Shown piece after piece: positions 26,551-33,800 of a stretch of DNA of 43,575 nucleotides. Below the pieces are notes generated by a model that searched no databases, was not told the DNA's origin, and saw only the letters and a program-made list of their open reading frames with translations. The DNA is from CAYMOV01 sp964392085 (GTDB lineage Bacteria; Oederibacteriota; Muellerivitia; Muellerivitales; Muellerivitaceae): assembly GCA_964392085.1 (NCBI GenBank), contig CAYMOV010000016.1:1-43575 (forward strand), in the 5' to 3' direction. A program made the position numbers and the translations under genes. The stretch's first letter is position 1, and each line of letters begins with the position of its first letter.

Positions 26551-28136
26551 GCCGGGACGCCCACCTCCTCGAGTCCCAGCGGGACCCTTCCTACAAGTGG
26601 AAGGTCCTGGGCGTGGTCATGCTCGGCACCCTGATGGCGGCGCTGGACACCAGCATCGTCAACATCTCCCTGCCGGACATCATGGCGGACTTCGGCGCGT
26701 CGCTCGACGAGATCGAATGGGTGATCACGGGGTACATGATCAGCTTCGCCACCCTCATGCCCCTCACGACCTGGTTGCGCGACCGGGTGGGGCACAAGCA
26801 GCTCTATATCTGGAGCCTGGCCCTCTTCACGGTGGGTTCCCTCCTCTGCGGCGCGGCCTGGAGCCTGCCCATGCTGATCGTGGCCCGGGTCATCCAGGCC
26901 CTGGGCGGGGGCGCCATGACGCCGATCAGCATGAGCATGATCAATGAGGTCTTCGAGCCCCACGAAAAGGGGAAGGCCTTGGGGTACTTCGGCATGGGCG
27001 TGATCGTGGGACCGGCCCTGGGGCCCACCATCGGGGGGTTCTTGACCCACGTCTTCGGGTGGCGGTCCATCTTTTTGGTGAACTTGCCCATCGGGTTGTT
27101 GGCGATGGTCCTCAGCGCGGCCTTCCTCCTGAAGGACAAACCCCACGAGGACACCCACAAGGCCTTCGATACCTGGGGATTCCTCTTCTGCAGCCTCTTC
27201 CTGGTGGCGTTCCTTTTGGGCGTCTCCAAGGGGGAACACGAGGGCTGGAGCTCCACCTATGTCCTGACCTGCTGGGTCCTCTCCATCGTGGGGTTCGCCG
27301 GCTTCCTCCTGGTGGAGAGCCTGGTGAAGGACCGCGTGGTGGAACTCGACCTCTTCAAGTTCCCCGTCTTCACCGTCTGTTTCATCGTCTCCTGCGTCCG
27401 TTCGGTGGCGCTCTTCGGCGGCATGTTCCTCCTGCCCCTTTTCCTCCAGAACTTCATGGGCCTCGATGAGATCCAAAGCGGCCTGGTGCTTTTACCCGGG
27501 TCGCTCCTGATGGCGGCGCTCATGCCCATCGCGGGGAAGATGGGGGACAAGATGGGCCCCCGGTTGTTGTCCCTCGGCGGGGTGTTGCTCCTATGCCTTT
27601 TCATGTGGATGTACCGGACGCTGGACGTGAACAGCACCACCTGGGACGTGATCCTGCCCACCTACGTGCGCGCCTTCGGCCTGGCGATGTTGATGATGCC
27701 CGTGATGGCGACCGCCCTGAACGCCGTGCCCAGGCGGCTGTCGGGGCAGGCTTCCTCCCTGCTGAGCCTGGCCCAGCAAGTGGCGGGGTCCATCGGCATC
27801 GCGGTGTTGGCCACGGTCCTGACCCATCGGTCGCTCTACCACCTCAACGTGGTGGGTTCGAGCCTGAACCCCGCCACGGCGTCCATGGCGAACAGCATCA
27901 CGCTCCTGAGGCAGCACGCCCTGGAGATCGGCTATGGCCGCCGGGCCGCGGCCCAGGTGGCCCAGGGCCTCCTGATGCAGTCCACGTCGAAGTCGGCCAT
28001 GGTGGCGGGGTTCGACGATGCCTTCATCGCGGGTACGGCCATCGTGGCCCTGGCCTTCATTCCCAGCCTTTTCCTGCCGGGCAAGCCGGTGCACAAAGCC
28101 GACCTGGACCCCGCCGAGTTGGTGGCCGCCGAATGA
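26547..28136 (+). CDS. EmrB/QacA-type MFS drug exporter (DHA2)
   Basis: 529 aa, about fourteen membrane helices. LMAALDTSIVNISLPDIMAD and WVITGYMISFATLMPL are the DHA2 signatures with the membrane aspartate (LDTS); motif A is WLRDRVGHKQ and motif C is GPALGPTIGGFL. It expels hydrophobic toxic compounds by proton antiport. Start is a GTG at 26547 overlapping the emrA-like stop by 4 bp. With the flanking MarR, fusion protein and TolC-type gene it completes a tripartite pump. Confidence 0.93.
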   Translation: MSRDAHLLESQRDPSYKWKVLGVVMLGTLMAALDTSIVNISLPDIMADFGASLDEIEWVITGYMISFATLMPLTTWLRDRVGHKQLYIWSLALFTVGSLLCGAAWSLPMLIVARVIQALGGGAMTPISMSMINEVFEPHEKGKALGYFGMGVIVGPALGPTIGGFLTHVFGWRSIFLVNLPIGLLAMVLSAAFLLKDKPHEDTHKAFDTWGFLFCSLFLVAFLLGVSKGEHEGWSSTYVLTCWVLSIVGFAGFLLVESLVKDRVVELDLFKFPVFTVCFIVSCVRSVALFGGMFLLPLFLQNFMGLDEIQSGLVLLPGSLLMAALMPIAGKMGDKMGPRLLSLGGVLLLCLFMWMYRTLDVNSTTWDVILPTYVRAFGLAMLMMPVMATALNAVPRRLSGQASSLLSLAQQVAGSIGIAVLATVLTHRSLYHLNVVGSSLNPATASMANSITLLRQHALEIGYGRRAAAQVAQGLLMQSTSKSAMVAGFDDAFIAGTAIVALAFIPSLFLPGKPVHKADLDPAELVAAE

Positions 28137-28163
28137 ATTTTAAAGCCTTTTCAAACCGCTAAA

Positions 28164-28185
28164 CCCTCCCCCCCAAGGGAGAGGG
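28164..28185. repeat. C-run/G-run hairpin repeat
   Basis: CCCTCCC...GGGAGAGGG forms a hairpin in the 124-bp gap between the MFS and TolC genes. A related hairpin (GACCCTC...GAGGGTC) lies at 33350-33375. Both look like one short intergenic repeat type. Confidence 0.5.
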
Positions 28186-28260
28186 AGATGTGATCCGAAG
28201 TGAGATTTGAGATGAGTTTTCGCCCTCAATCCATTTTGGGAACCTGACGAGGAGATAACG

Positions 28261-29571
28261 ATGAACCGCATGAAAGCGCTTTGGATCCTCTGGATGGTTC
28301 TGGGGACCGCCCCGGCTTGGGGGGCGGGGACTTTGACCCTGCCTCAGGCCGTCACCGAAGGTCTGGCCCGGAACCCCACGATGAAAAAGCTGGCCGCGGC
28401 CGAGGAAGGGGCCTCCTGGAAGCGCGACGAAAGCGTCGCGGGTTTCCTGCCCCATGTCACCGTGGACGGCGCCCACTACTTGGACGCCAAGTATTCCTAC
28501 CTGGGCCTGGAGTTCGGGGGCGCGGAGCTGAGCATGCCTTCGGCGTTCCCAGGGACGGACCTTGCCCTGACCGCCAGCGTGAACCTGTTCGACGGCTTCC
28601 GTGGCCTCAAGGGGGTCCAGGCGGGTAACCTCGGCAAGCGGGCGGCCTCCCTGGACCGGGAGGATGGGGCCTTCAAACTCGTACGCCAGATCCAGGTCCT
28701 GTTCGACCAGGCCCTGGGGGCCCAGGCCCTGCTCGACGTGGCGCAACGGCGCATCGACTCCCTGGAGGAGTTGCGGAAAATCACCCAAGCCCGCGAGGAT
28801 GGCGGGGCGGGCACCCGGTACGACCGACTGAGGGTGGAAACGCTCCTGGAGGAAGCCCAGGCCAACCGGACCGTGGCCCAGGACAACGTCTATTTGGCGA
28901 GGAAGCGGTTGGCCCGGACGATGGGGTTGGAGAGCGACGTCCGGGTGTTGGAGGGAACGCTCCCGGTGCCGGACCCGAAGCGAATTCCGGCGGCCTTGGC
29001 GACTGACGACTCGGGGAGGTCCGACCTGCGGGCGCTGGAACTCCGGGGCCAGGCCCTCGACAAGCAGTCTGGAATGGCCCTCGCGGGCTATTGGCCCCGA
29101 GTCGATTTTTTAGGTCAGAAGATGTTCTACAAATACGGGAGCTTCGATCCGTTGGTGTTGACCACCCCCCAGTTCCAGGGGGCCTATTCAGTGTGGATCA
29201 ACGTGCATTGGGACCTGTTCGACGGGGGGGCCGACCTGGCCAAGAGCAAGGAGGCGGGCGCGGCGGCGGAGCAGGCCCGCCAAACCCTTCAAGAAGGGAA
29301 ACTCCAGGCTTCTGAGGACCGCGAGACTTGGTCGCGCCGGTACTTGGACAACGCCCTTCTTTACCACGCGAGGGTGCGGAACATCGAGCGGGCCGCGGAA
29401 AGCCTCCGGTTGGCCCAGCTGGGGTTAAGGCAGGGCACCCAAACCAACTTGAACGTGTTGGAGGCCGAGAGCGACCTCTATAACTCGCGGGCCGGGGCCA
29501 TCCAGGCCCAACTGGACGCGGTGGAAGCCTGGGTCCGTTTGGAGATCGCGCTCGGCCGGGGGCTCCAATAG
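28261..29571 (+). CDS. TolC-family outer membrane efflux protein
   Basis: 436 aa with a signal peptide (cleavage expected after APAWGA, ~residue 22). Two outer-membrane-efflux repeats: LTLPQAVTEGLARNPTMKKL opens the first, and GMALAGYWPRVDFLG the second; both carry long alpha-helical coiled coils and the strand segments VNLFDGFRG and VHWDLFDGGAD. It forms the trimeric channel for the EmrAB-type pump encoded just upstream. ATG 28261 has GAGGAG at 6 nt, so it can be translated independently of the coupled genes. Confidence 0.92.
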   Translation: MNRMKALWILWMVLGTAPAWGAGTLTLPQAVTEGLARNPTMKKLAAAEEGASWKRDESVAGFLPHVTVDGAHYLDAKYSYLGLEFGGAELSMPSAFPGTDLALTASVNLFDGFRGLKGVQAGNLGKRAASLDREDGAFKLVRQIQVLFDQALGAQALLDVAQRRIDSLEELRKITQAREDGGAGTRYDRLRVETLLEEAQANRTVAQDNVYLARKRLARTMGLESDVRVLEGTLPVPDPKRIPAALATDDSGRSDLRALELRGQALDKQSGMALAGYWPRVDFLGQKMFYKYGSFDPLVLTTPQFQGAYSVWINVHWDLFDGGADLAKSKEAGAAAEQARQTLQEGKLQASEDRETWSRRYLDNALLYHARVRNIERAAESLRLAQLGLRQGTQTNLNVLEAESDLYNSRAGAIQAQLDAVEAWVRLEIALGRGLQ

Positions 29572-29588
29572 TCTTTCCCGGCGCGACC

Positions 29589-30935
29589 ATGACTCCTCCC
29601 CCCCCACCCTCCCGCCCGTCCGGACGCTGGAAGTTCGCGTTCTTCCTGTTGGCGCTCTTCACCTTCAGGTTCCTGTTCGGCCTCGTTTGTCCCCCCATCC
29701 TCACCGGGGAGGACGAGGTCCAAACCTACGTGATCGGGTTGAAGTGCTATACCACCCACACGTGGCCCTATTTCGGCCCCGATGTCCAGGGTCTGGACAC
29801 GACGTTTAAAACCCAGATCCCCGGCGCGCTGGAAGGTTTGCTCATCGCGCTCCCGCTCAAGGTCCTGGCGATCCCCGAATCCCCCATCCTGTTCCTGAAC
29901 CTGCTGAGCCTCCTGGCCTTCAGTTTCTTGGCTTGGTATTGTTGCCGGCGCCTTCCCGGCCTTTCCCCATGGTTCGTCTACTCCTGGGTCCTGATCGCCC
30001 CCTGGTCCCTCCACTACTCCACCCAGGTCATCAACCCCTCCTATGCGGTGCTGGGTTCCATCGTGTTCTTCATCGGCTTCCTGGAGACCCTCGAGGGGAT
30101 GGGCTCCCGGGTCCTCAGGCCGGAGTGGGCCAACGCCCTGATGGGGTTCGGATTCCTTTGGGTGTACCAGCTCCACATGTCCTGGGTCCTGTTGGGACCT
30201 TACCTGGCCTACTCCCTGTGGACCCAGGGACGACGGGGGTCTTGGGTCCTTCCGGCCATCGCGATGGGCGGGGGAGCGCTGCCGATGGTGATGTTGCTGG
30301 TCCCCACCCTCCTCAGGTACGGGTTCACGTCGGGCCATGACGTCCATGGCGTCCTCACCGGGATCAATTGGAGGAATGTCCGGATGTTCCCGGATGTCGC
30401 GGGCAGGTTCCTTTCCTTCGCGAGTTTCGAGGTGCCGAGGTTCATCGGTTTGGGGATGGCGGAACGGAAGGCTTTTCTGCTCCGGCACTGGGTCCTAGGG
30501 GTCCCCGGGATGATCCTTTGGGCCGCCGGGATCCTCCAGCCCCTGGGAATGATAGGGATCGCCCTCATCCGGGTGAGATCGGGGGGTGAACGATGGAAGA
30601 CAATCACTGGGGTGGCCTTGGGGACCCTCCTGTTGGTCTGGGCCAGCTTCTGGTTCACGGTGAAGGATTGTCGGGCCCATACCTTCTACATCACCATGCC
30701 CATCGCGATGGTCTTCTCGTTCTATTGTTGGGATTATTTGGCGTCCTCAAAGGGTTGGCGGCTGGTGGCCAAAGTGTTCCTGGCGACGGCCCTCTTTTTT
30801 CAGGTGGGGTATGGGATCGCGGCCTATCGGGACCGGCAAGGCGTTTACCAACAGGAACGGGAAAACATCCGCCGGGCGATCCAAGCCGACGATTACCGGC
30901 TCCTCGCGGAGCGCAGGCCCCAAACGTTTTATTGA
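29589..30935 (+). CDS. polytopic GT-C-like membrane protein
   Basis: 448 aa with about ten membrane helices. After the first helix lies LTGEDEVQTY, an acidic-pair loop in the place where GT-C glycosyltransferases hold their catalytic Asp/Glu. Many aromatic-rich helices and a short cytoplasmic tail follow. It may transfer a sugar from a polyprenyl carrier, but no specific family is recognised. It starts 17 bp after the TolC-type gene without a clear ribosome site, so it may be read from the same transcript. Confidence 0.55.
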   Translation: MTPPPPPSRPSGRWKFAFFLLALFTFRFLFGLVCPPILTGEDEVQTYVIGLKCYTTHTWPYFGPDVQGLDTTFKTQIPGALEGLLIALPLKVLAIPESPILFLNLLSLLAFSFLAWYCCRRLPGLSPWFVYSWVLIAPWSLHYSTQVINPSYAVLGSIVFFIGFLETLEGMGSRVLRPEWANALMGFGFLWVYQLHMSWVLLGPYLAYSLWTQGRRGSWVLPAIAMGGGALPMVMLLVPTLLRYGFTSGHDVHGVLTGINWRNVRMFPDVAGRFLSFASFEVPRFIGLGMAERKAFLLRHWVLGVPGMILWAAGILQPLGMIGIALIRVRSGGERWKTITGVALGTLLLVWASFWFTVKDCRAHTFYITMPIAMVFSFYCWDYLASSKGWRLVAKVFLATALFFQVGYGIAAYRDRQGVYQQERENIRRAIQADDYRLLAERRPQTFY

Positions 30936-30971
30936 GGACAGTTGGGGGGGGCCGGCATTCCAACCCCTCCG

Positions 30972-31616
30972 TCAGTTCGTCGTCCATTGGATGTTGTTGA
31001 GGTACAACACCGCCTGGTTGGACCCGTTGGGGGCTTCCCGGTAGGTGATGGCGAAGGCGTTGCTCACCTGGGTGGTGATGTTGGAGGGGGGGTACACCGA
31101 GGCGATCGGGACGGAAACGTGCGCGAAGTTCGTTTGGTTGTAATCGGTCGGGTTCAGGGTGAAGACCACGGTTTGGCTGGCGGCGGTCCCCTGGACGGCG
31201 AGGTAGGTGATCCCGCCCGCGCCGGGGGGCAGCCCCAGCTTCAGGTCGAATTGGAGGTGGCCCGACGCGTAATAGCCGTTCATGTCCTGGTTGGCGGGGT
31301 TGCTGGAGGTGTCGACGGCGTAGAGCCCGAAGGTGCTGGTGACGGGCCCCCCGGTGTTGTTGGTCTGGACCAACTCCAACGCGTTCGAGTCGCCGGTCAA
31401 TCCGTCCCCCATGGGCACCGAGAGGGTGGAAGTGCCCCCGGCGGTGGAAGGGGTCTGGAAAAAGCCGTTCCCCCAAGGGTAAAGGTTCCCGTTCTTGTAG
31501 ATGAGGTCCGCGCCGGGGGAAGTTTGGGGTGACGAGGGGTTCTTCAGCTTGCAGGCGCTGAGGCCCAGGACGAGCCCTACCAGGAGCGCGCCGTAAGCCA
31601 GTTTCCGTGGACCCAT
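30972..31616 (-). CDS. secreted lipoprotein, unknown function
   Basis: 214 aa. A lipoprotein signal peptide ends in the lipobox LSAC at residue ~22. The mature part is rich in Gly, Thr, Asn and beta strands (NGYYASGHLQFDLKLGLPPG, FAITYREAPNGSNQAVLYL), like a carbohydrate-binding jelly-roll with an NIQW end; this resemblance is inference. GAGGG lies 4 nt before ATG 31616. It converges with the GT-C-like gene. A 67-bp repeated element lies ~120 nt upstream. Confidence 0.7.
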   Translation of the reverse strand: MGPRKLAYGALLVGLVLGLSACKLKNPSSPQTSPGADLIYKNGNLYPWGNGFFQTPSTAGGTSTLSVPMGDGLTGDSNALELVQTNNTGGPVTSTFGLYAVDTSSNPANQDMNGYYASGHLQFDLKLGLPPGAGGITYLAVQGTAASQTVVFTLNPTDYNQTNFAHVSVPIASVYPPSNITTQVSNAFAITYREAPNGSNQAVLYLNNIQWTTN

Positions 31617-31730
31617 GGTTTCCCTCTATCGGTTTGGACTCGGACAGGGCGTGATCGGTTCCGCCCTTGCCGCGGTGTCCATTTCCATTATCTTTCCCCA
31701 GGACCGCTTGTTCAGGGGAAGGGTCTTAGG

Positions 31731-31797
31731 GGTGACCCTCTTGGTCAAGTCGTGGACAATGATCCACGGTTATCAATCCAATAGGATGGGGGGACCC
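31731..31797 (-). repeat. 67-bp hairpin element, copy 2
   Basis: Minus-strand copy of the element at 20753-20818 (about 54 of 67 positions). The hairpin core is kept (CCGTGGA...TCCACG), with changes in the loop and one closing pair. It lies about 115 nt upstream of the lipoprotein and points toward it. Confidence 0.65.
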
Positions 31798-31824
31798 ACC
31801 TTCATTTCTCCCGAAGTCCTATGA

Positions 31825-31830
31825 TACGAT
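31825..31830 (+). promoter_or_regulatory. -10 of a likely leaderless promoter (DsbD-N gene)
   Basis: TACGAT lies exactly 6 nt before the GTG start at 31837, where no Shine-Dalgarno exists. An overlapping TATGAT (31820-31825) is a second -10 candidate. No strong -35. Confidence 0.45.
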
Positions 31831-31836
31831 TCTTGC

Positions 31837-32736
31837 GTGACATTCCAAGGATCCCTTTTACCGCTCCTCCTCGTGGTTTTCGGGGCCGTTAGCCTAAAGG
31901 CCGCGGAATCGCCCGCCCAAACCGCCCCCCACGCCCAGGTCGATTGCGTCCCGGAGGGCGCCTTCTATCGACCGGATCGCCCGATTCAGGTCGCGTTGAC
32001 CTTCAAGATCCAACCGGGATGGCATACCTATTGGACCAACCCGGGGACAGCGGGCGAGGCCGCCCGGGTGGATTGGGACTTGCCGAAGGGTTGGAAGGAT
32101 CTGGGCCTCCGTTTCCCGGTCCCGGGGAGGTACCCGGACGGTGATGGGGTGGTGTTCGGTTATGAGAATTCCGTGACATTGATCGACACCCTCCTGCCCC
32201 CACCGGAGGCGGGAACCGGTCCCGTCCGGTTGACGGCCCACGTGAGTTGGCTCGCCTGCTCCAACGTCTGCGTGGGGGAACAAAAGAACCTCGCCTTGTC
32301 CCTGCGGCCCGGACCTGCCGGACCCGTCCCGGAATTGTTCCTGGAAGCCGGGAAGGACATCCCGGTGACCGAAACCGGCTTGGGCCCCACACTCCGGCGG
32401 TCCGGATGGGGGGGCTGGGTTTTGGAGTCGCCGCTGCCCCACGGCTTCGAGGGGACCGGGACGTACCGATTCATCCCGGCGACTCCCCTGGGGGTGGATT
32501 TTTCCAAGGACCTATTGGGCGAAATCCACGGGAAAAAGGTCCGTTTCACCTTGGCGATCCGCCGGAACCTATTGGAGCGGGGACGGGTCGAAGGAATCAT
32601 CCAGCCCATCACCGGCCGGGGCGGTTGGCAGGTCTCCGCCAAGCCTGAGGATTCCACCCGTTGGCGGTGGGTCCTCCCGATCCTCCTGCTGTTGGGGTGG
32701 GGAACGAAGATCATCCTGAAAGGACGGAAGAAATGA
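31837..32736 (+). CDS. DsbD N-terminal-domain protein (thiol-disulfide)
   Basis: 299 aa, periplasmic, with an N-terminal signal peptide and a C-terminal membrane helix (~278-295). The body is the DsbD/ScsB N-terminal immunoglobulin-like domain: WHTYWTNPGTAGEAARVDWDL, then FPVPGRYPDGDGVVFGYEN and the redox pair in WLACSNVCVGE. The transmembrane DsbD core and thioredoxin domains are absent, so electrons must come from elsewhere. It overlaps the next thiol-protein gene by 4 bp, making a two-gene redox operon. GTG start, no ribosome site, predicted leaderless. Confidence 0.8.
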   Translation: MTFQGSLLPLLLVVFGAVSLKAAESPAQTAPHAQVDCVPEGAFYRPDRPIQVALTFKIQPGWHTYWTNPGTAGEAARVDWDLPKGWKDLGLRFPVPGRYPDGDGVVFGYENSVTLIDTLLPPPEAGTGPVRLTAHVSWLACSNVCVGEQKNLALSLRPGPAGPVPELFLEAGKDIPVTETGLGPTLRRSGWGGWVLESPLPHGFEGTGTYRFIPATPLGVDFSKDLLGEIHGKKVRFTLAIRRNLLERGRVEGIIQPITGRGGWQVSAKPEDSTRWRWVLPILLLLGWGTKIILKGRKK

Positions 32737-33338
32737 AAAACTCAATCCGTTGGTTCCTGGGAATCCTGCTGGCGGCCGTTTGGGGCCTCGCGCTGGCCGG
32801 GGTGGACCCGGGCCAAACGGCCCCGGATTTCAGCCTGAAGGACGCCGCCGGCAAGGTTTGGTCGCTTTCCGACTTGAAGGGGAAGATCGTGGTGTTGGAA
32901 TGGACCAATCCCGGCTGTCCCTTCGTCCATAAGCACTACGATACGGGCAACATGCAGAAGATCCAGAAGGAAGCCAAGGGCGAGGGCGTGGTCTGGATCT
33001 CGATCAACTCCTCGGCCGACGGAAAGCAGGGGGCCATGGCGCCCAAGGAAGTGGCCGCCTACGTCAAGAAGGTGGGTTCCCAGGCGGCGGCCTACCTGTT
33101 GGACCCGGACGGCAAGGTGGGGCAACTGTACGGCGCCACCAACACGCCCCAATTGTTCGTGATCGACCAAGTCGGCAAGCTGGCCTACGAGGGCGCCATC
33201 GACGATCAACCGACCTTCCGGAAGGAATCGGTGAAGGGCGCGGACAATTATGTGCGCGACGCCATCGCGTCCCTCCTGGCCGGCCAGAAGCCGAACCCCT
33301 CCCAGACCAAGCCCTACGGGTGTTCGGTTAAGTATTAG
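32733..33338 (+). CDS. peroxiredoxin/thioredoxin-like secreted protein
   Basis: 201 aa. Signal peptide (~residues 1-20), then an AhpC/TSA-type thioredoxin fold: APDFSLKDAAGKVWSLSDLK, the single-cysteine motif NPGCPFVHKHY, NTPQLFVIDQVGKLAYEGAI, and a conserved tail TKPYGCSVKY with a second Cys that may act as resolving residue. No CxxC, so it is not a plain thioredoxin. Its partner is probably the DsbD-N protein encoded in overlap (ATGA at 32733). AAGGA 8 nt upstream supports the start. Confidence 0.85.
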   Translation: MKNSIRWFLGILLAAVWGLALAGVDPGQTAPDFSLKDAAGKVWSLSDLKGKIVVLEWTNPGCPFVHKHYDTGNMQKIQKEAKGEGVVWISINSSADGKQGAMAPKEVAAYVKKVGSQAAAYLLDPDGKVGQLYGATNTPQLFVIDQVGKLAYEGAIDDQPTFRKESVKGADNYVRDAIASLLAGQKPNPSQTKPYGCSVKY

Positions 33339-33349
33339 GCTTTTGTTTT

Positions 33350-33375
33350 GACCCTCCCCCTTGGGGGCGAGGGTC
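33350..33375. terminator. hairpin after the redox operon
   Basis: GACCCTC (33350-33356) pairs with GAGGGTC (33369-33375), extended inside by CCCC/GGGG with a short loop. It begins 11 nt after the stop. It also resembles the repeat at 28164, so it may be a mobile palindrome used as terminator. Confidence 0.5.
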
Positions 33376-33398
33376 AGGGTAAAGGGTGTTTGTTTCGG

Positions 33399-33800
33399 CC
33401 TTTTTCGGCTCCACCACCACCAGTTCCGTCGTTCGGCTGGGAGGTTCGGTTTTTTCGCCTGGGCCACCGCGCAGTTGAAAGTATCGAGGACACTTGGGTC
33501 CGTTGTGTGGACCTCCGATACGCCGTCCTTGTAACGGATGGATGGGGTCTTGTGAACCGGCCGTTGGCAGGCCCAAGGGCCTGCGAGGGGCCCTGCCCCT
33601 ACGCACCCTGAGGCAGGCTACGGCCGGTTTGCGTTGGGTCGGTTCAGCTTTATGAAGAACATCATCCCGTCCTGCTTCGCCAATTGCTCAACGGATGTTA
33701 TCCCCGACTTCCCGAAATCCCGAAACATCGCCGGCCCGATTCCGTCGAGATCCTGGAGCCGACGGTCCCCCTATTTATCGGCGCGTTTGGATTTTTTCAC
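33399..33800 (-). pseudogene. broken Cdd1-like helix-hairpin-helix gene behind creD
   Basis: A GTG at 33800 overlaps the creD stop (GTGA). Nine codons on, the frame meets TAG (33771-33773), then reads RLQDLDGIGPAMFRDFGKSG and ITSVEQLAKQDGMMFFIKL, a helix-hairpin-helix like that of the 'pathogenicity locus' Cdd1 family. After KLNRPNANRP it meets a second TAG at the edge of a 75-bp palindromic insert (33555-33629), and in the same frame resumes with DPSVLDTFNCAVAQAKKPNL and PAERRNWWWWSRKR, the family's C-terminal end (normally DPCVLD; here Ser). It is therefore a creD-coupled gene inactivated by a nonsense codon and a repeat insertion. Confidence 0.7.
33555..33629. mobile_element. 75-bp palindromic (MITE/REP-like) insertion
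   Basis: Perfect 10-bp terminal inverted repeats AACCGGCCGT (33555-33564) and ACGGCCGGTT (33620-33629) enclose nested hairpins: GCAGGCCC-AA-GGGCCTGC and AGGGGC-CCT-GCCCCT. It interrupts the Cdd1-like gene in frame. No transposase is encoded. Confidence 0.65.

Noticed and set aside
28137..28260. Terminator splitting the efflux operon before the TolC gene
   Set aside because: The hairpin at 28164 resembles a dispersed repeat and lacks a T-run, so it is not used to break the operon.
33618..33773. TAG readthrough (pyrrolysine or suppressor) in the Cdd1-like gene
   Set aside because: Two TAGs, an inserted palindrome and loss of the conserved Cys fit decay better; other genes in the window use TAG as a normal stop.
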